A stretch of DNA of 48,993 bases, taken from NCBI GenBank assembly GCA_947646735.1, contig CANTFK010000988.1:1-48993 (forward strand). The letters are read 5' to 3'. Numbering within the stretch: the stretch's first letter is position 1; each line of letters begins with the position of its first letter. Under the pieces are notes generated by a model. It saw only the letters and a program-made list of their open reading frames with translations, searched no databases and was not told where the DNA came from. A program made the translations under genes and the position numbers. This stretch comes from Peronospora farinosa (taxonomy: Eukaryota > Oomycota > Peronosporomycetes > Peronosporales > Peronosporaceae). Positions 22,987 to 35,543 of the stretch are shown here, piece after piece.

Positions 22987-23479
22987 ACTCCAATCGCATT
23001 TCACCGCAACTATTCTCAGAACGCCTTACTGAAGATACGACGCAGCACACGCATACGATGCTACCACCACACGACGCACCGCTCTCCTCGCTTCCGAAAC
23101 ATAACCTTTCACGCCTTAGACCTGGCGCCGTAGACCTGGCGAATCGACATCGCGGCGGACTCGCAAACATGACCATCTACGACCATGCTTTTCCTCTCGA
23201 TTGGTGGCAATATACTGCACTAGATCATCTTGTAGAAGCCGTGGTTTGTTGGTTTGAAGGATGATGGGATAGCTGACATGGTACTGCAACATTGCTGCGA
23301 AATAGGTCGAAGTTTGTGCTCATGTCGACTTGGGTTCCATTTTTGAATGGAAGCAAGGCCTGGACCGCATAGTGACACGGGTACACAAACAGCTGGATGC
23401 AGCACAACGTAGTGCAACGCCGCAGTGCAGAAAGCGATTGACAAGAAGCGGTGTGGTCAAAGGATGAGGAGTAAAGACG

Positions 23480-23551
23480 GGGCCTCACCGGGAATCGAAC
23501 CCGGGACCTCTCGCACCCGAAGCGAGAATCATACCACTAGACCACGAGGCC
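23480..23551 (-). tRNA. tRNA-Pro(CGG), array copy 34
   Basis: Consensus sequence. Period to copy 35: 579 bp (3 short repeats), spacer type A. Confidence 0.97.
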
Positions 23552-24058
23552 ACTCCAATCGCATTTCACCGCAACTATTCTCAGAACGCCTTACTGAAGA
23601 TACGACGCAGCACACGCATACGATGCTACCACCACACGACGCACCGCTCTCCTCGCTTCCGAAACATACCCTTTCACGCCTTAGACCTGGCGCCGTAGAC
23701 CTGGCGCCGTAGACCTGGCGAATCGACATCGCGGCGGACTCGCAAACATGACCATCTACGGCCATGCTTTTCCTCTCGATTGGCGGCAATATACTGCACT
23801 AGATCATCTTGTAGAAGCCGTGGTTTGTTGGTTTGAAGGATGATGGGATAGCTGACATGGTACTGCAACATTGCTGCGAAATAGGTCGAAGTTTGTGCTC
23901 ATGTCGACTTGGGTTCCATTTTTGAATGGAAGCAAGGCCTGGACCGCATAGTGACACGGGTACACAAACAGCTGGATGCAGCACAACGTAGTGCAACGCC
24001 GCAGTGCAGAAAGCGATTGACAAGAAGCGGTGTGGTCAAAGGATGAGGAGTAAAGACG

Positions 24059-24130
24059 GGGCCTCACCGGGAATCGAACCCGGGACCTCTCGCACCCGAA
24101 GCGAGAATCATACCACTAGACCACGAGGCC
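24059..24130 (-). tRNA. tRNA-Pro(CGG), array copy 35
   Basis: Consensus sequence. Period to copy 36: 579 bp (3 short repeats), spacer type A. Confidence 0.97.
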
Positions 24131-24637
24131 ACTCCAATCGCGTTTCACCGCAACTATTCTTAGAACGCCTTACTGAAGATACGACGCAGCACACGCATAC
24201 GATGCTACCACCACACGACGCACCGCTCTCCTCGCTTCCGAAACATACCCTTTCACGCCTTAGACCTGGCGCCGTAGACCTGGCGCCGTAGACCTGGCGA
24301 ATCGACATCGCGGCGGACTCGCAAACATGACCATCTACGACCATGCTTTTCCTCTCGATTGGTGGCAATATACTGCACTAGATCATCTTGTAGAAGCCGT
24401 GGTTTGTTGGTTTGAAGGATGATGGGATAGCTGACATGGTACTGCAACATTGCTGCGAAATAGGTCGAAGTTTGTGCTCATGTCGACTTGGGTTCCATTT
24501 TTGAATGGAAGCAAGGCCTGGACCGCATAGTGACACGGGTACACAAACAGCTGGATGCAGCACAACGTAGTGCAACGCCGCAGTGCAGAAAGCGATTGAC
24601 AAGAAGCGGTGTGGTCAAAGGATGAGGAGTAAAGACG

Positions 24638-24709
24638 GGGCCTCACCGGGAATCGAACCCGGGACCTCTCGCACCCGAAGCGAGAATCATACCACTAGAC
24701 CACGAGGCC
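24638..24709 (-). tRNA. tRNA-Pro(CGG), array copy 36
   Basis: Consensus sequence. Period to copy 37: 579 bp (3 short repeats), hybrid spacer (A hairpin, B GCAGAG). Confidence 0.97.
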
Positions 24710-25216
24710 ACTCCAATCGCATTTCACCGCAACTATTCTCAGAACGCCTTACTGAAGATACGACGCAGCACACGCATACGATGCTACCACCACACGACGC
24801 ACCGCTCTCCTCGCTTCCGAAACATACCCTTTCACGCCTTAGACCTGGCGCCGTAGACCTGGCGCCGTAGACCTGGCGAATCGACATCGCGGCGGACTCG
24901 CAAACATGACCATCTACGACCATGCTTTTCCTCTCGATTGGTGGCAATATACTGCACTAGATCATCTTGTAGAAGCCGTGGTTTGTTGGTTTGAAGGATG
25001 ATGGGATAGCTGACATGGTACTGCAACATTGCTGCGAAATAGGTCGAAGTTTGTGCTCATGTCGACTTGGGTTCCATTTTTGAATGGAAGCAAGGCCTGG
25101 ACCGCAGAGTGACACGGGTACACAAACAGCTGGATGCAGCACAACGTAGTGCAACGCCGCAGTGCAGAAAGCGATTGACAAGAAGCGGTGTGGTCAAAGG
25201 ATGAGGAGTAAAGACG

Positions 25217-25288
25217 GGGCCTCACCGGGAATCGAACCCGGGACCTCTCGCACCCGAAGCGAGAATCATACCACTAGACCACGAGGCC
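25217..25288 (-). tRNA. tRNA-Pro(CGG), array copy 37
   Basis: Consensus sequence. Period to copy 38: 579 bp (3 short repeats), spacer type B. Confidence 0.97.
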
Positions 25289-25795
25289 ACTCCAATCGCA
25301 TTTCACCGCAACTATTCTCAGAACGCCTTACTGAAGATACGACGCAGCACACGCATACGATGCTACCACCACACGACGCACCGCTCTCCTCGCTTCCGAA
25401 ACATAACCTTTCACGCCTTAGACCTGGCGCCGTAGACCTGGCGCCGTAGACCTGGCGAATCGACATCGCGGCGGACTCGCAAACATGACCATCTACGACC
25501 ATGCTTTTCCTCTCGATTGGCGGCAATATACTGCACTAGATCATCTTGTAGAAGCCGTGGTTTGTTGGTTTGAAGGATGATGGGATAGCTGACATGGTAC
25601 TGCAACATTGCTGCGAAATAGGTCGAAGTTTGTGCTCATGTCGACTTGGGTACCGCTTTTGAATGGAAGCAAGGCCTGGACCGCAGAGTGACACGGGTAC
25701 ACAAACAGCTGGATGCAGCACAACGTAGTGCAACGCCGCAGTGCAGAAAGAGATTGACAAGAAGCGGTGTGGTCAAAGGATGAGGAGTAAAGACG

Positions 25796-25867
25796 GGGCC
25801 TCACCGGGAATCGAACCCGGGACCTCTCGCACCCGAAGCGAGAATCATACCACTAGACCACGAGGCC
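25796..25867 (-). tRNA. tRNA-Pro(CGG), array copy 38
   Basis: Consensus sequence. Period to copy 39: 565 bp (2 short repeats), spacer type B. Confidence 0.97.
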
Positions 25868-26360
25868 ACTCCAATCGCATTTCACCGCAACTATTCTCAG
25901 AACGCCTTACTGAAGATACGACGCAGCACACGCATACGATGCTACCACCACACGACGCACCGCTCTCCTCGCTTCCGAAACATACCCTTTCACGCCTTAG
26001 ACCTGGCGCCGTAGACCTGGCGAATCGACATCGCGGCGGACTCGCAAATATGACCATCTACGGCCATGCTTTTCCTCTCGATTGGCGGCAATATACTGCA
26101 CTAGATCATCTTGTAGAAGCCGTGGTTTGTTGGTTTGAAGGATGATGGGATAGCTGACATGGTACTGCAACATTGCTGCGAAATAGGTCGAAGTTTGTGC
26201 TCATGTCGACTTGGGTACCGCTTTTGAATGGAAGCAAGGCCTGGACCGCAGAGTGACACGGGTACACAAACAGCTGGATGCAGCACAACGTAGTGCAACG
26301 CCGCAGTGCAGAAAGAGATTGACAAGAAGCGGTGTGGTCAAAGGATGAGGAGTAAAGACG

Positions 26361-26432
26361 GGGCCTCACCGGGAATCGAACCCGGGACCTCTCGCACCCG
26401 AAGCGAAAATCATACCACTAGACCACGAGGCC
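26361..26432 (-). tRNA. tRNA-Pro(CGG), array copy 39 (internal T4 variant)
   Basis: Differs from the consensus at 26407 (A instead of G on the plus strand). On the gene strand this changes C27 of the anticodon stem to U, leaving a U-G wobble with G43, and creates TTTT at 26409-26406 inside the gene. T4 is a minimal Pol III stop signal in many eukaryotes, so this copy may terminate early and be a pseudogene, although the cloverleaf itself still folds. Period to copy 40 is 565 bp, with a B-type spacer. Confidence 0.9.
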
Positions 26433-26925
26433 ACTCCAATCGCATTTCACCGCAACTATTCTTAGAACGCCTTACTGAAGATACGACGCAGCACACGCAT
26501 ACGATGCTACCACCACACGACGCACCGCTCTCCTCGCTTCCGAAACATACCCTTTCACGCCTTAGACCTGGCGCCGTAGACCTGGCGAATCGACATCGCG
26601 GCGGACTCGCAAACATGACCATCTACGGCCATGCTTTTCCTCTCGATTGGTGGCAATATAATGCAATAGATCATCTTGTAGAAGCCGTGGTTTGTTGGTT
26701 TGAAGGATGATGGGATAGCTGACATGGTACTGCAACATTGCTGCGAAATAGGTCGAAGTTTGTGCTCATGTCGACTTGGGTACCGCTTTTGAATGGAAGC
26801 AAGGCCTGGACCGCAGAGTGACACGGGTACACAAACAGCTGGATGCAGCACAACGTAGTGCAACGCCGCAGTGCAGAAAGCGATTGACAAGAAGCGGTGT
26901 GGTCAAAGGATGAGGAGTAAAGACG

Positions 26926-26997
26926 GGGCCTCACCGGGAATCGAACCCGGGACCTCTCGCACCCGAAGCGAGAATCATACCACTAGACCACGAGGCC
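26926..26997 (-). tRNA. tRNA-Pro(CGG), array copy 40
   Basis: Consensus sequence. Period to copy 41: 579 bp (3 short repeats), spacer type A. Confidence 0.97.
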
Positions 26998-27504
26998 ACT
27001 CCAATCGCATTTCACCGCAACTATTCTCAGAACGCCTTACTAAAGGTACGACGCAGCACACGCATACGATGCTACCACCACACGACGCACCGCTCTCCTC
27101 GCTTCCGAAACATAACCTTTCACGCCTTAGACCTGGCGCCGTAGACCTGGCGCCGTAGACCTGGCGAATCGACATCGCGGCGGACTCGCAAACATGACCA
27201 TCTACGACCATGCTTTTCCTCTCGATTGGTGGCAATATACTGCACTAGATCATCTTGTAGAAGCCGTGGTTTGTTGGTTTGAAGGATGATGGGATAGCTG
27301 ACATGGTACTGCAACATTGCTGCGAAATAGGTCGAAGTTTGTGCTCATGTCGACTTGGGTTCCATTTTTGAATGGAAGCAAGGCCTGGACCGCATAGTGA
27401 CACGGGTACACAAACAGCTGGATGCAGCACAACGTAGTGCAACGCCGCAGTGCAGAAAGCGATTGACAAGAAGCGGTGTGGTCAAAGGATGAGGAGTAAA
27501 GACG

Positions 27505-27576
27505 GGGCCTCACCGGGAATCGAACCCGGGACCTCTCGCACCCGAAGCGAGAATCATACCACTAGACCACGAGGCC
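27505..27576 (-). tRNA. tRNA-Pro(CGG), array copy 41
   Basis: Consensus sequence. Period to copy 42: 565 bp (2 short repeats), spacer type B. Confidence 0.97.
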
Positions 27577-28069
27577 ACTCCAATCGCATTTCACCGCAAC
27601 TATTCTCAGAACGCCTTACTGAAGATACGACGCAGCACACGCATACGATGCTACCACCACACGACGCACCGCTCTCCTCGCTTCCGAAACATACCCTTTC
27701 ACGCCTTAGACCTGGCGCCGTAGACCTGGCGAATCGACATCGCGGCGGACTCGCAAATATGACCATCTACGGCCATGCTTTTCCTCTCGATTGGCGGCAA
27801 TATACTGCACTAGATCATCTTGTAGAAGCCGTGGTTTGTTGGTTTGAAGGATGATGGGATAGCTGACATGGTACTGCAACATTGCTGCGAAATAGGTCGA
27901 AGTTTGTGCTCATGTCGACTTGGGTACCGCTTTTGAATGGAAGCAAGGCCTGGACCGCAGAGTGACACGGGTACACAAACAGCTGGATGCAGCACAACGT
28001 AGTGCAACGCCGCAGTGCAGAAAGCGATTGACAAGAAGCGGTGTGGTCAAAGGATGAGGAGTAAAGACG

Positions 28070-28141
28070 GGGCCTCACCGGGAATCGAACCCGGGACCTC
28101 TCGCACCCGAAGCGAGAATCATACCACTAGACCACGAGGCC
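28070..28141 (-). tRNA. tRNA-Pro(CGG), array copy 42
   Basis: Consensus sequence. Period to copy 43: 565 bp (2 short repeats), spacer type B. Confidence 0.97.
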
Positions 28142-28634
28142 ACTCCAATCGCATTTCACCGCAACTATTCTTAGAACGCCTTACTGAAGATACGACGCAG
28201 CACACGCATACGATGCTACCACCACACGACGCACCGCTCTCCTCGCTTCCGAAACATACCCTTTCACGCCTTAGACCTGGCGCCGTAGACCTGGCGAATC
28301 GACATCGCGGCGGACTCGCAAACATGACCATCTACGGCCATGCTTTTCCTCTCGATTGGTGGCAATATAATGCGATAGATCATCTTGTAGAAGCCGTGGT
28401 TTGTTGGTTTGAAGGATGATGGGATAGCTGACATGGTACTGCAACATTGCTGCGAAATAGGTCGAAGTTTGTGCTCATGTCGACTTGGGTACCGCTTTTG
28501 AATGGAAGCAAGGCCTGGACCGCAGAGTGACACGGGTACACAAACAGCTGGATGCAGCACAACGTAGTGCAACGCCGCAGTGCAGAAAGCGATTGACAAG
28601 AAGCGGTGTGGTCAAAGGATGAGGAGTAAAGACG

Positions 28635-28706
28635 GGGCCTCACCGGGAATCGAACCCGGGACCTCTCGCACCCGAAGCGAGAATCATACCACTAGACCAC
28701 GAGGCC
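28635..28706 (-). tRNA. tRNA-Pro(CGG), array copy 43
   Basis: Consensus sequence. Period to copy 44: 565 bp (2 short repeats), spacer type B. Confidence 0.97.
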
Positions 28707-29199
28707 ACTCCAATCGCATTTCACCGCAACTATTCTTAGAACGCCTTACTGAAGATACGACGCAGCACACGCATACGATGCTACCACCACACGACGCACC
28801 GCTCTCCTCGCTTCCGAAACATACCCTTTCACGCCTTAGACCTGGCGCCGTAGACCTGGCGAATCGACATCGCGGCGGACTCGCAAATATGACCATCTAC
28901 GGCCATGCTTTTCCTCTCGATTGGCGGCAATATACTGCACTAGATCATCTTGTAGAAGCCGTGGTTTGTTGGTTTGAAGGATGATGGGATAGCTGACATG
29001 GTACTGCAACATTGCTGCGAAATAGGTCGAAGTTTGTGCTCATGTCGACTTGGGTACCGCTTTTGAATGGAAGCAAGGCCTGGACCGCAGAGTGACACGG
29101 GTACACAAACAGCTGGATGCAGCACAACGTAGTGCAACGCCGCAGTGCAGAAAGCGATTGACAAGAAGCGGTGTGGTCAAAGGATGAGGAGTAAAGACG

Positions 29200-29271
29200 G
29201 GGCCTCACCGGGAATCGAACCCGGGACCTCTCGCACCCGAAGCGAGAATCATACCACTAGACCACGAGGCC
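29200..29271 (-). tRNA. tRNA-Pro(CGG), array copy 44
   Basis: Consensus sequence. Period to copy 45: 579 bp (3 short repeats), spacer type A. Confidence 0.97.
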
Positions 29272-29778
29272 ACTCCAATCGCATTTCACCGCAACTATTC
29301 TTAGAACGCCTTACTGAAGATACGACGCAGCACACGCATACGATGCTACCACCACACGACGCACCGCTCTCCTCGCTTCCGAAACATACCCTTTCACGCC
29401 TTAGACCTGGCGCCGTAGACCTGGCGCCGTAGACCTGGCGAATCGACATCGCGGCGGACTCGCAAACATGACCATCTACGGCCATGCTTTTCCTCTCGAT
29501 TGGTGGCAATATAATGCAATAGATCATCTTGTAGAAGCCGTGGTTTGTTGGTTTGAAGGATGATGGGATAGCTGACATGGTACTGCAACATTGCTGCGAA
29601 ATAGGTCGAAGTTTGTGCTCATGTCGACTTGGGTTCCATTTTTGAATGGAAGCAAGGCCTGGACCGCATAGTGACACGGGTACACAAACAGCTGGATGCA
29701 GCACAACGTAGTGCAACGCCGCAGTGCAGAAAGCGATTGACAAGAAGCGGTGTGGTCAAAGGATGAGGAGTAAAGACG

Positions 29779-29850
29779 GGGCCTCACCGGGAATCGAACC
29801 CGGGACCTCTCGCACCCGAAGCGAGAATCATACCACTAGACCACGAGGCC
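29779..29850 (-). tRNA. tRNA-Pro(CGG), array copy 45
   Basis: Consensus sequence. Period to copy 46: 579 bp (3 short repeats), A-type spacer with private changes (GGGTCCATT, ACAACCAG, GAAATGG). Confidence 0.97.
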
Positions 29851-30357
29851 ACTCCAATCGCGTTTCACCGCAACTATTCTCAGAACGCCTTACTGAAGAT
29901 ACGACGCAGCACACGCATACGATGCTACCACCACACGACGCACCGCTCTCCTCGCTTCCGAAACATACCCTTTCACGCCTTAGACCTGGCGCCGTAGACC
30001 TGGCGCCGTAGACCTGGCGAATCGACATCGCGGCGGACTCGCAAACATGACCATCTACGGCCATGCTTTTCCTCTCGATTGGTGGCAATATAATGCACTA
30101 GATCATCTTGTAGAAGCCGTGGTTTGTTGGTTTGAAGGATGATGGGATAGCTGAAATGGTACTGCAACATTGCTGCGAAATAGGTCGAAGTTTGTGCTCA
30201 TGTCGACTTGGGGTCCATTTTTGAATGGAAGCAAGGCCTGGACCGCATAGTGACACGGGTACACAACCAGCTGGATGCAGCACAACGTAGTGCAACGCCG
30301 CAGTGCAGAAAGCGATTGACAAGAAGCGGTGTGGTCAAAGGATGAGGAGTAAAGACG

Positions 30358-30429
30358 GGGCCTCACCGGGAATCGAACCCGGGACCTCTCGCACCCGAAG
30401 CGAGAATCATACCACTAGACCACGAGGCC
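30358..30429 (-). tRNA. tRNA-Pro(CGG), array copy 46
   Basis: Consensus sequence. Period to copy 47: 563 bp (short-repeat tract with a 2-bp loss), spacer type B. Confidence 0.97.
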
Positions 30430-30920
30430 ACTCCAATCGCATTTCACCGCAACTATTCTTAGAACGCCTTACTGAAGATACGACGCAGCACACGCATACG
30501 ATGCTACCACCACACGACGCACCGCTCTCCTCGCTTCCGAAACATACCCTTTCACGCCTTAGACCTGGCGCTAGACCTGGCGAATCGACATCGCGGCGGA
30601 CTCGCAAACATGACCATCTACAACCATGCTTTTCCTCTCGATTGGTGGCAATATAATGCAATAGATCATCTTGTAGAAGCCGTGGTTTGTTGGTTTGAAG
30701 GATGATGGGATAGCTGACATGGTACTGCAACATTGCTGCGAAATAGGTCGAAGTTTGTGCTCATGTCGACTTGGGTACCGCTTTTGAATGGAAGCAAGGC
30801 CTGGACCGCAGAGTGACACGGGTACACAAACAGCTGGATGCAGCACAACGTAGTGCAACGCCGCAGTGCAGAAAGCGATTGACAAGAAGCGGTGTGGTCA
30901 AAGGATGAGGAGTAAAGACG

Positions 30921-30992
30921 GGGCCTCACCGGGAATCGAACCCGGGACCTCTCGCACCCGAAGCGAGAATCATACCACTAGACCACGAGGCC
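30921..30992 (-). tRNA. tRNA-Pro(CGG), array copy 47
   Basis: Consensus sequence. Period to copy 48: 565 bp (2 short repeats), spacer type B, first with CTGCCG instead of CTTCCG. Confidence 0.97.
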
Positions 30993-31485
30993 ACTCCAAT
31001 CGCATTTCACCGCAACTATTCTTAGAACGCCTTACTGAAGATACGACGCAGCACACGCATACGATGCTACCACCACACGACGCACCGCTCTCCTCGCTGC
31101 CGAAACATACCCTTTCACGCCTTAGACCTGGCGCCGTAGACCTGGCGAATCGACATCGCGGCGGACTCGCAAACATGACCATCTACGGCCATGCTTTTCC
31201 TCTCGATTGGTGGCAATATACTGCAATAGATCATCTTGTAGAAGCCGTGGTTTGTTGGTTTGAAGGATGATGGGATAGCTGACATGGTACTGCAACATTG
31301 CTGCGAAATAGGTCGAAGTTTGTGCTCATGTCGACTTGGGTACCGCTTTTGAATGGAAGCAAGGCCTGGACCGCAGAGTGACACGGGTACACAAACAGCT
31401 GGATGCAGCACAACGTAGTGCAACGCCGCAGTGCAGAAAGCGATTGACAAGAAGCGGTGTGGTCAAAGGATGAGGAGTAAAGACG

Positions 31486-31557
31486 GGGCCTCACCGGGAA
31501 TCGAACCCGGGACCTCTCGCACCCGAAGCGAGAATCATACCACTAGACCACGAGGCC
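31486..31557 (-). tRNA. tRNA-Pro(CGG), array copy 48
   Basis: Consensus sequence. Period to copy 49: 579 bp, B-type spacer with the marked variant set that recurs after copies 52 and 59. Confidence 0.97.
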
Positions 31558-32064
31558 ACTCCAATCGCATTTCACCGCAACTATTCTTAGAACGCCTTAC
31601 TGAAGATACGACGCAGCACACGCATACGATGCTACCGCCACACGACGCACCGCTCTCCTCGCTGCCGAAACATACCCTTTTACGCCTTAGACCTGGCGCC
31701 GTAGACCTCGCGCCGTAGACCTGGCGAATCGACACCGCGGCGGACTCGCAAACATGACCATCTACGGCCATGCTTTTCCTCTCGATTGGCGGCAATATAC
31801 TGCACTAGATCATCTTGTAGAAGCCGTGGTTTGTTGGTTTGAAGGATGATGGGATAGCTGACATGGTACTGCAACATTGCTGCGAAATAGGTCGAAGTTT
31901 GTGCTCATGTCGACTTGGGTACCGCTTTTGAATGGAAGCAAGGCCTGGACCGCAGAGTGACACGGGTACACAAACAGCTGGATGCAGCACAACGTAGTGC
32001 AACGCCGCAGTGCAGAAAGCGATTGACAAGAAGCGGTGTGGTCAAAGGATGAGGAGTAAAGACG

Positions 32065-32136
32065 GGGCCTCACCGGGAATCGAACCCGGGACCTCTCGCA
32101 CCCGAAGCGAGAATCATACCACTAGACCACGAGGCC
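32065..32136 (-). tRNA. tRNA-Pro(CGG), array copy 49
   Basis: Consensus sequence. Period to copy 50: 565 bp (2 short repeats), spacer type B with TCTGAG near the gene. Confidence 0.97.
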
Positions 32137-32629
32137 ACTCCAATCGCGTTTCACCGCAACTATTCTGAGAACGCCTTACTGAAGATACGACGCAGCACAC
32201 GCATACGATGCTACCACCACACGACGCACCGCTCTCCTCGCTGCCGAAACATACCCTTTCACGCCTTAGACCTGGCGCCGTAGACCTGGCGAATCGACAT
32301 CGCGGCGGACTCGCAAACATGACCATCTACGGCCATGCTTTTCCTCTCGATTGGTGGCAATATAATGCACTAGATCATCTTGTAGAAGCCGTGGTTTGTT
32401 GGTTTGAAGGATGATGGGATAGCTGACATGGTACTGCAACATTGCTGCGAAATAGGTCGAAGTTTGTGCTCATGTCGACTTGGGTACCGCTTTTGAATGG
32501 AAGCAAGGCCTGGACCGCAGAGTGACACGGGCACACAAACAGCTGGATGCAGCACAACGTAGTGCAACGCCGCAGTGCAGAAAGCGATTGACAAGAAGCG
32601 GTGTGGTCAAAGGATGAGGAGTAAAGACG

Positions 32630-32701
32630 GGGCCTCACCGGGAATCGAACCCGGGACCTCTCGCACCCGAAGCGAGAATCATACCACTAGACCACGAGGC
32701 C
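32630..32701 (-). tRNA. tRNA-Pro(CGG), array copy 50
   Basis: Consensus sequence. Period to copy 51: 565 bp (2 short repeats), spacer type B with TCTGAG. Confidence 0.97.
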
Positions 32702-33194
32702 ACTCCAATCGCGTTTCACCGCAACTATTCTGAGAACGCCTTACTGAAGATACGACGCAGCACACGCATACGATGCTACCACCACACGACGCACCGCTCT
32801 CCTCGCTGCCGAAACATACCCTTTCACGCCTTAGACCTGGCGCCGTAGACCTGGCGAATCGACATCGCGGCGGACTCGCAAACATGACCATCTACGGCCA
32901 TGCTTTTCCTCTCGATTGGTGGCAATATAATGCAATAGATCATCTTGTAGAAGCCGTGGTTTGTTGGTTTGAAGGATGATGGGATAGCTGACATGGTACT
33001 GCAACATTGCTGCGAAATAGGTCGAAGTTTGTGCTCATGTCGACTTGGGTACCGCTTTTGAATGGAAGCAAGGCCTGGACCGCAGAGTGACACGGGTACA
33101 CAAACAGCTGGATGCAGCACAACGTAGTGCAACGCCGCAGTGCAGAAAGCGATTGACAAGAAGCGGTGTGGTCAAAGGATGAGGAGTAAAGACG

Positions 33195-33266
33195 GGGCCT
33201 CACCGGGAATCGAACCCGGGACCTCTCGCACCCGAAGCGAGAATCATACCACTAGACCACGAGGCC
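33195..33266 (-). tRNA. tRNA-Pro(CGG), array copy 51
   Basis: Consensus sequence. Period to copy 52: 566 bp (2 short repeats plus one G), spacer type B. Confidence 0.97.
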
Positions 33267-33760
33267 ACTCCAATCGCATTTCACCGCAACTATTCTGAGA
33301 ACGCCTTACTGAAGATACGACGCAGCACACGCATACGATGCTACCACCACACGACGCACCGCTCTCCTCGCTGCCGAAACATACCCTTTCACGCCTTAGA
33401 CCTGGGCGCCGTAGACCTGGCGAATCGACATCGCGGCGGACTCGCAAACATGACCATCTACGGCCATGCTTTTCCTCTCGATTGGTGGCAATATAATGCA
33501 CTAGATCATCTTGTAGAAGCCGTGGTTTGTTGGTTTGAAGGATGATGGGATAGCTGACATGGTACTGCAACATTGCTGCGAAATAGGTCGAAGTTTGTGC
33601 TCATGTCGACTTGGGTACCGCTTTTGAATGGAAGCAAGGCCTGGACCGCAGAGTGACACGGGTACACAAACAGCTGGATGCAGCACAACGTAGTGCAACG
33701 CCGCAGTGCAGAAAGCGATTGACAAGAAGCGGTGTGGTCAAAGGATGAGGAGTAAAGACG

Positions 33761-33832
33761 GGGCCTCACCGGGAATCGAACCCGGGACCTCTCGCACCCG
33801 AAGCGAGAATCATACCACTAGACCACGAGGCC
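33761..33832 (-). tRNA. tRNA-Pro(CGG), array copy 52
   Basis: Consensus sequence. Period to copy 53: 579 bp, B-type spacer carrying the same marked variant set as after copy 48. Confidence 0.97.
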
Positions 33833-34339
33833 ACTCCAATCGCATTTCACCGCAACTATTCTTAGAACGCCTTACTGAAGATACGACGCAGCACACGCAT
33901 ACGATGCTACCGCCACACGACGCACCGCTCTCCTCGCTGCCGAAACATACCCTTTTACGCCTTAGACCTGGCGCCGTAGACCTCGCGCCGTAGACCTGGC
34001 GAATCGACACCGCGGCGGACTCGCAAACATGACCATCTACGGCCATGCTTTTCCTCTCGATTGGCGGCAATATACTGCACTAGATCATCTTGTAGAAGCC
34101 GTGGTTTGTTGGTTTGAAGGATGATGGGATAGCTGACATGGTACTGCAACATTGCTGCGAAATAGGTCGAAGTTTGTGCTCATGTCGACTTGGGTACCGC
34201 TTTTGAATGGAAGCAAGGCCTGGACCGCAGAGTGACACGGGTACACAAACAGCTGGATGCAGCACAACGTAGTGCAACGCCGCAGTGCAGAAAGCGATTG
34301 ACAAGAAGCGGTGTGGTCAAAGGATGAGGAGTAAAGACG

Positions 34340-34411
34340 GGGCCTCACCGGGAATCGAACCCGGGACCTCTCGCACCCGAAGCGAGAATCATACCACTAG
34401 ACCACGAGGCC
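34340..34411 (-). tRNA. tRNA-Pro(CGG), array copy 53
   Basis: Consensus sequence. Period to copy 54: 567 bp (2 short repeats plus 2 bp), spacer type B. Confidence 0.97.
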
Positions 34412-34906
34412 ACTCCAATCGCGTTTCACCGCAACTATTCTGAGAACGCCTTACTGAAGATACGACGCAGCACACGCATACGATGCTACCACCACACGAC
34501 GCACCGCTCTCCTCGCTGCCGAAACATACCCTTTCACGCCTTAGACCTGGAGCGCCGTAGACCTGGCGAATCGACATCGCGGCGGACTCGCAAACATGAC
34601 CATCTACGGCCATGCTTTTCCTCTCGATTGGTGGCAATATAATGCAATAGATCATCTTGTAGAAGCCGTGGTTTGTTGGTTTGAAGGATGATGGGATAGC
34701 TGACATGGTACTGCAACATTGCTGCGAAATAGGTCGAAGTTTGTGCTCATGTCGACTTGGGTACCGCTTTTGAATGGAAGCAAGGCCTGGACCGCAGAGT
34801 GACACGGGTACACAAACAGCTGGATGCAGCACAACGTAGTGCAACGCCGCAGTGCAGAAAGCGATTGACAAGAAGCGGTGTGGTCAAAGGATGAGGAGTA
34901 AAGACG

Positions 34907-34978
34907 GGGCCTCACCGGGAATCGAACCCGGGACCTCTCGCACCCGAAGCGAGAATCATACCACTAGACCACGAGGCC
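34907..34978 (-). tRNA. tRNA-Pro(CGG), array copy 54
   Basis: Consensus sequence. Period to copy 55: 565 bp (2 short repeats), spacer type B. Confidence 0.97.
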
Positions 34979-35471
34979 ACTCCAATCGCATTTCACCGCA
35001 ACTATTCTGAGAACGCCTTACTGAAGATACGACGCAGCACACGCATACGATGCTACCACCACACGACGCACCGCTCTCCTCGCTGCCGAAACATACCCTT
35101 TCACGCCTTAGACCTGGCGCCGTAGACCTGGCGAATCGACATCGCGGCGGACTCGCAAACATGACCATCTACGGCCATGCTTTTCCTCTCGATTGGTGGC
35201 AATATAATGCACTAGATCATCTTGTAGAAGCCGTGGTTTGTTGGTTTGAAGGATGATGGGATAGCTGACATGGTACTGCAACATTGCTGCGAAATAGGTC
35301 GAAGTTTGTGCTCATGTCGACTTGGGTACCGCTTTTGAATGGAAGCAAGGCCTGGACCGCAGAGTGACACGGGTACACAAACAGCTGGATGCAGCACAAC
35401 GTAGTGCAACGCCGCAGTGCAGAAAGCGATTGACAAGAAGCGGTGTGGTCAAAGGATGAGGAGTAAAGACG

Positions 35472-35543
35472 GGGCCTCACCGGGAATCGAACCCGGGACC
35501 TCTCGCACCCGAAGCGAGAATCATACCACTAGACCACGAGGCC
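35472..35543 (-). tRNA. tRNA-Pro(CGG), array copy 55
   Basis: Consensus sequence. Period to copy 56: 565 bp (2 short repeats), hybrid spacer (TACCGTTTTTG with GCATAG). Confidence 0.97.
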
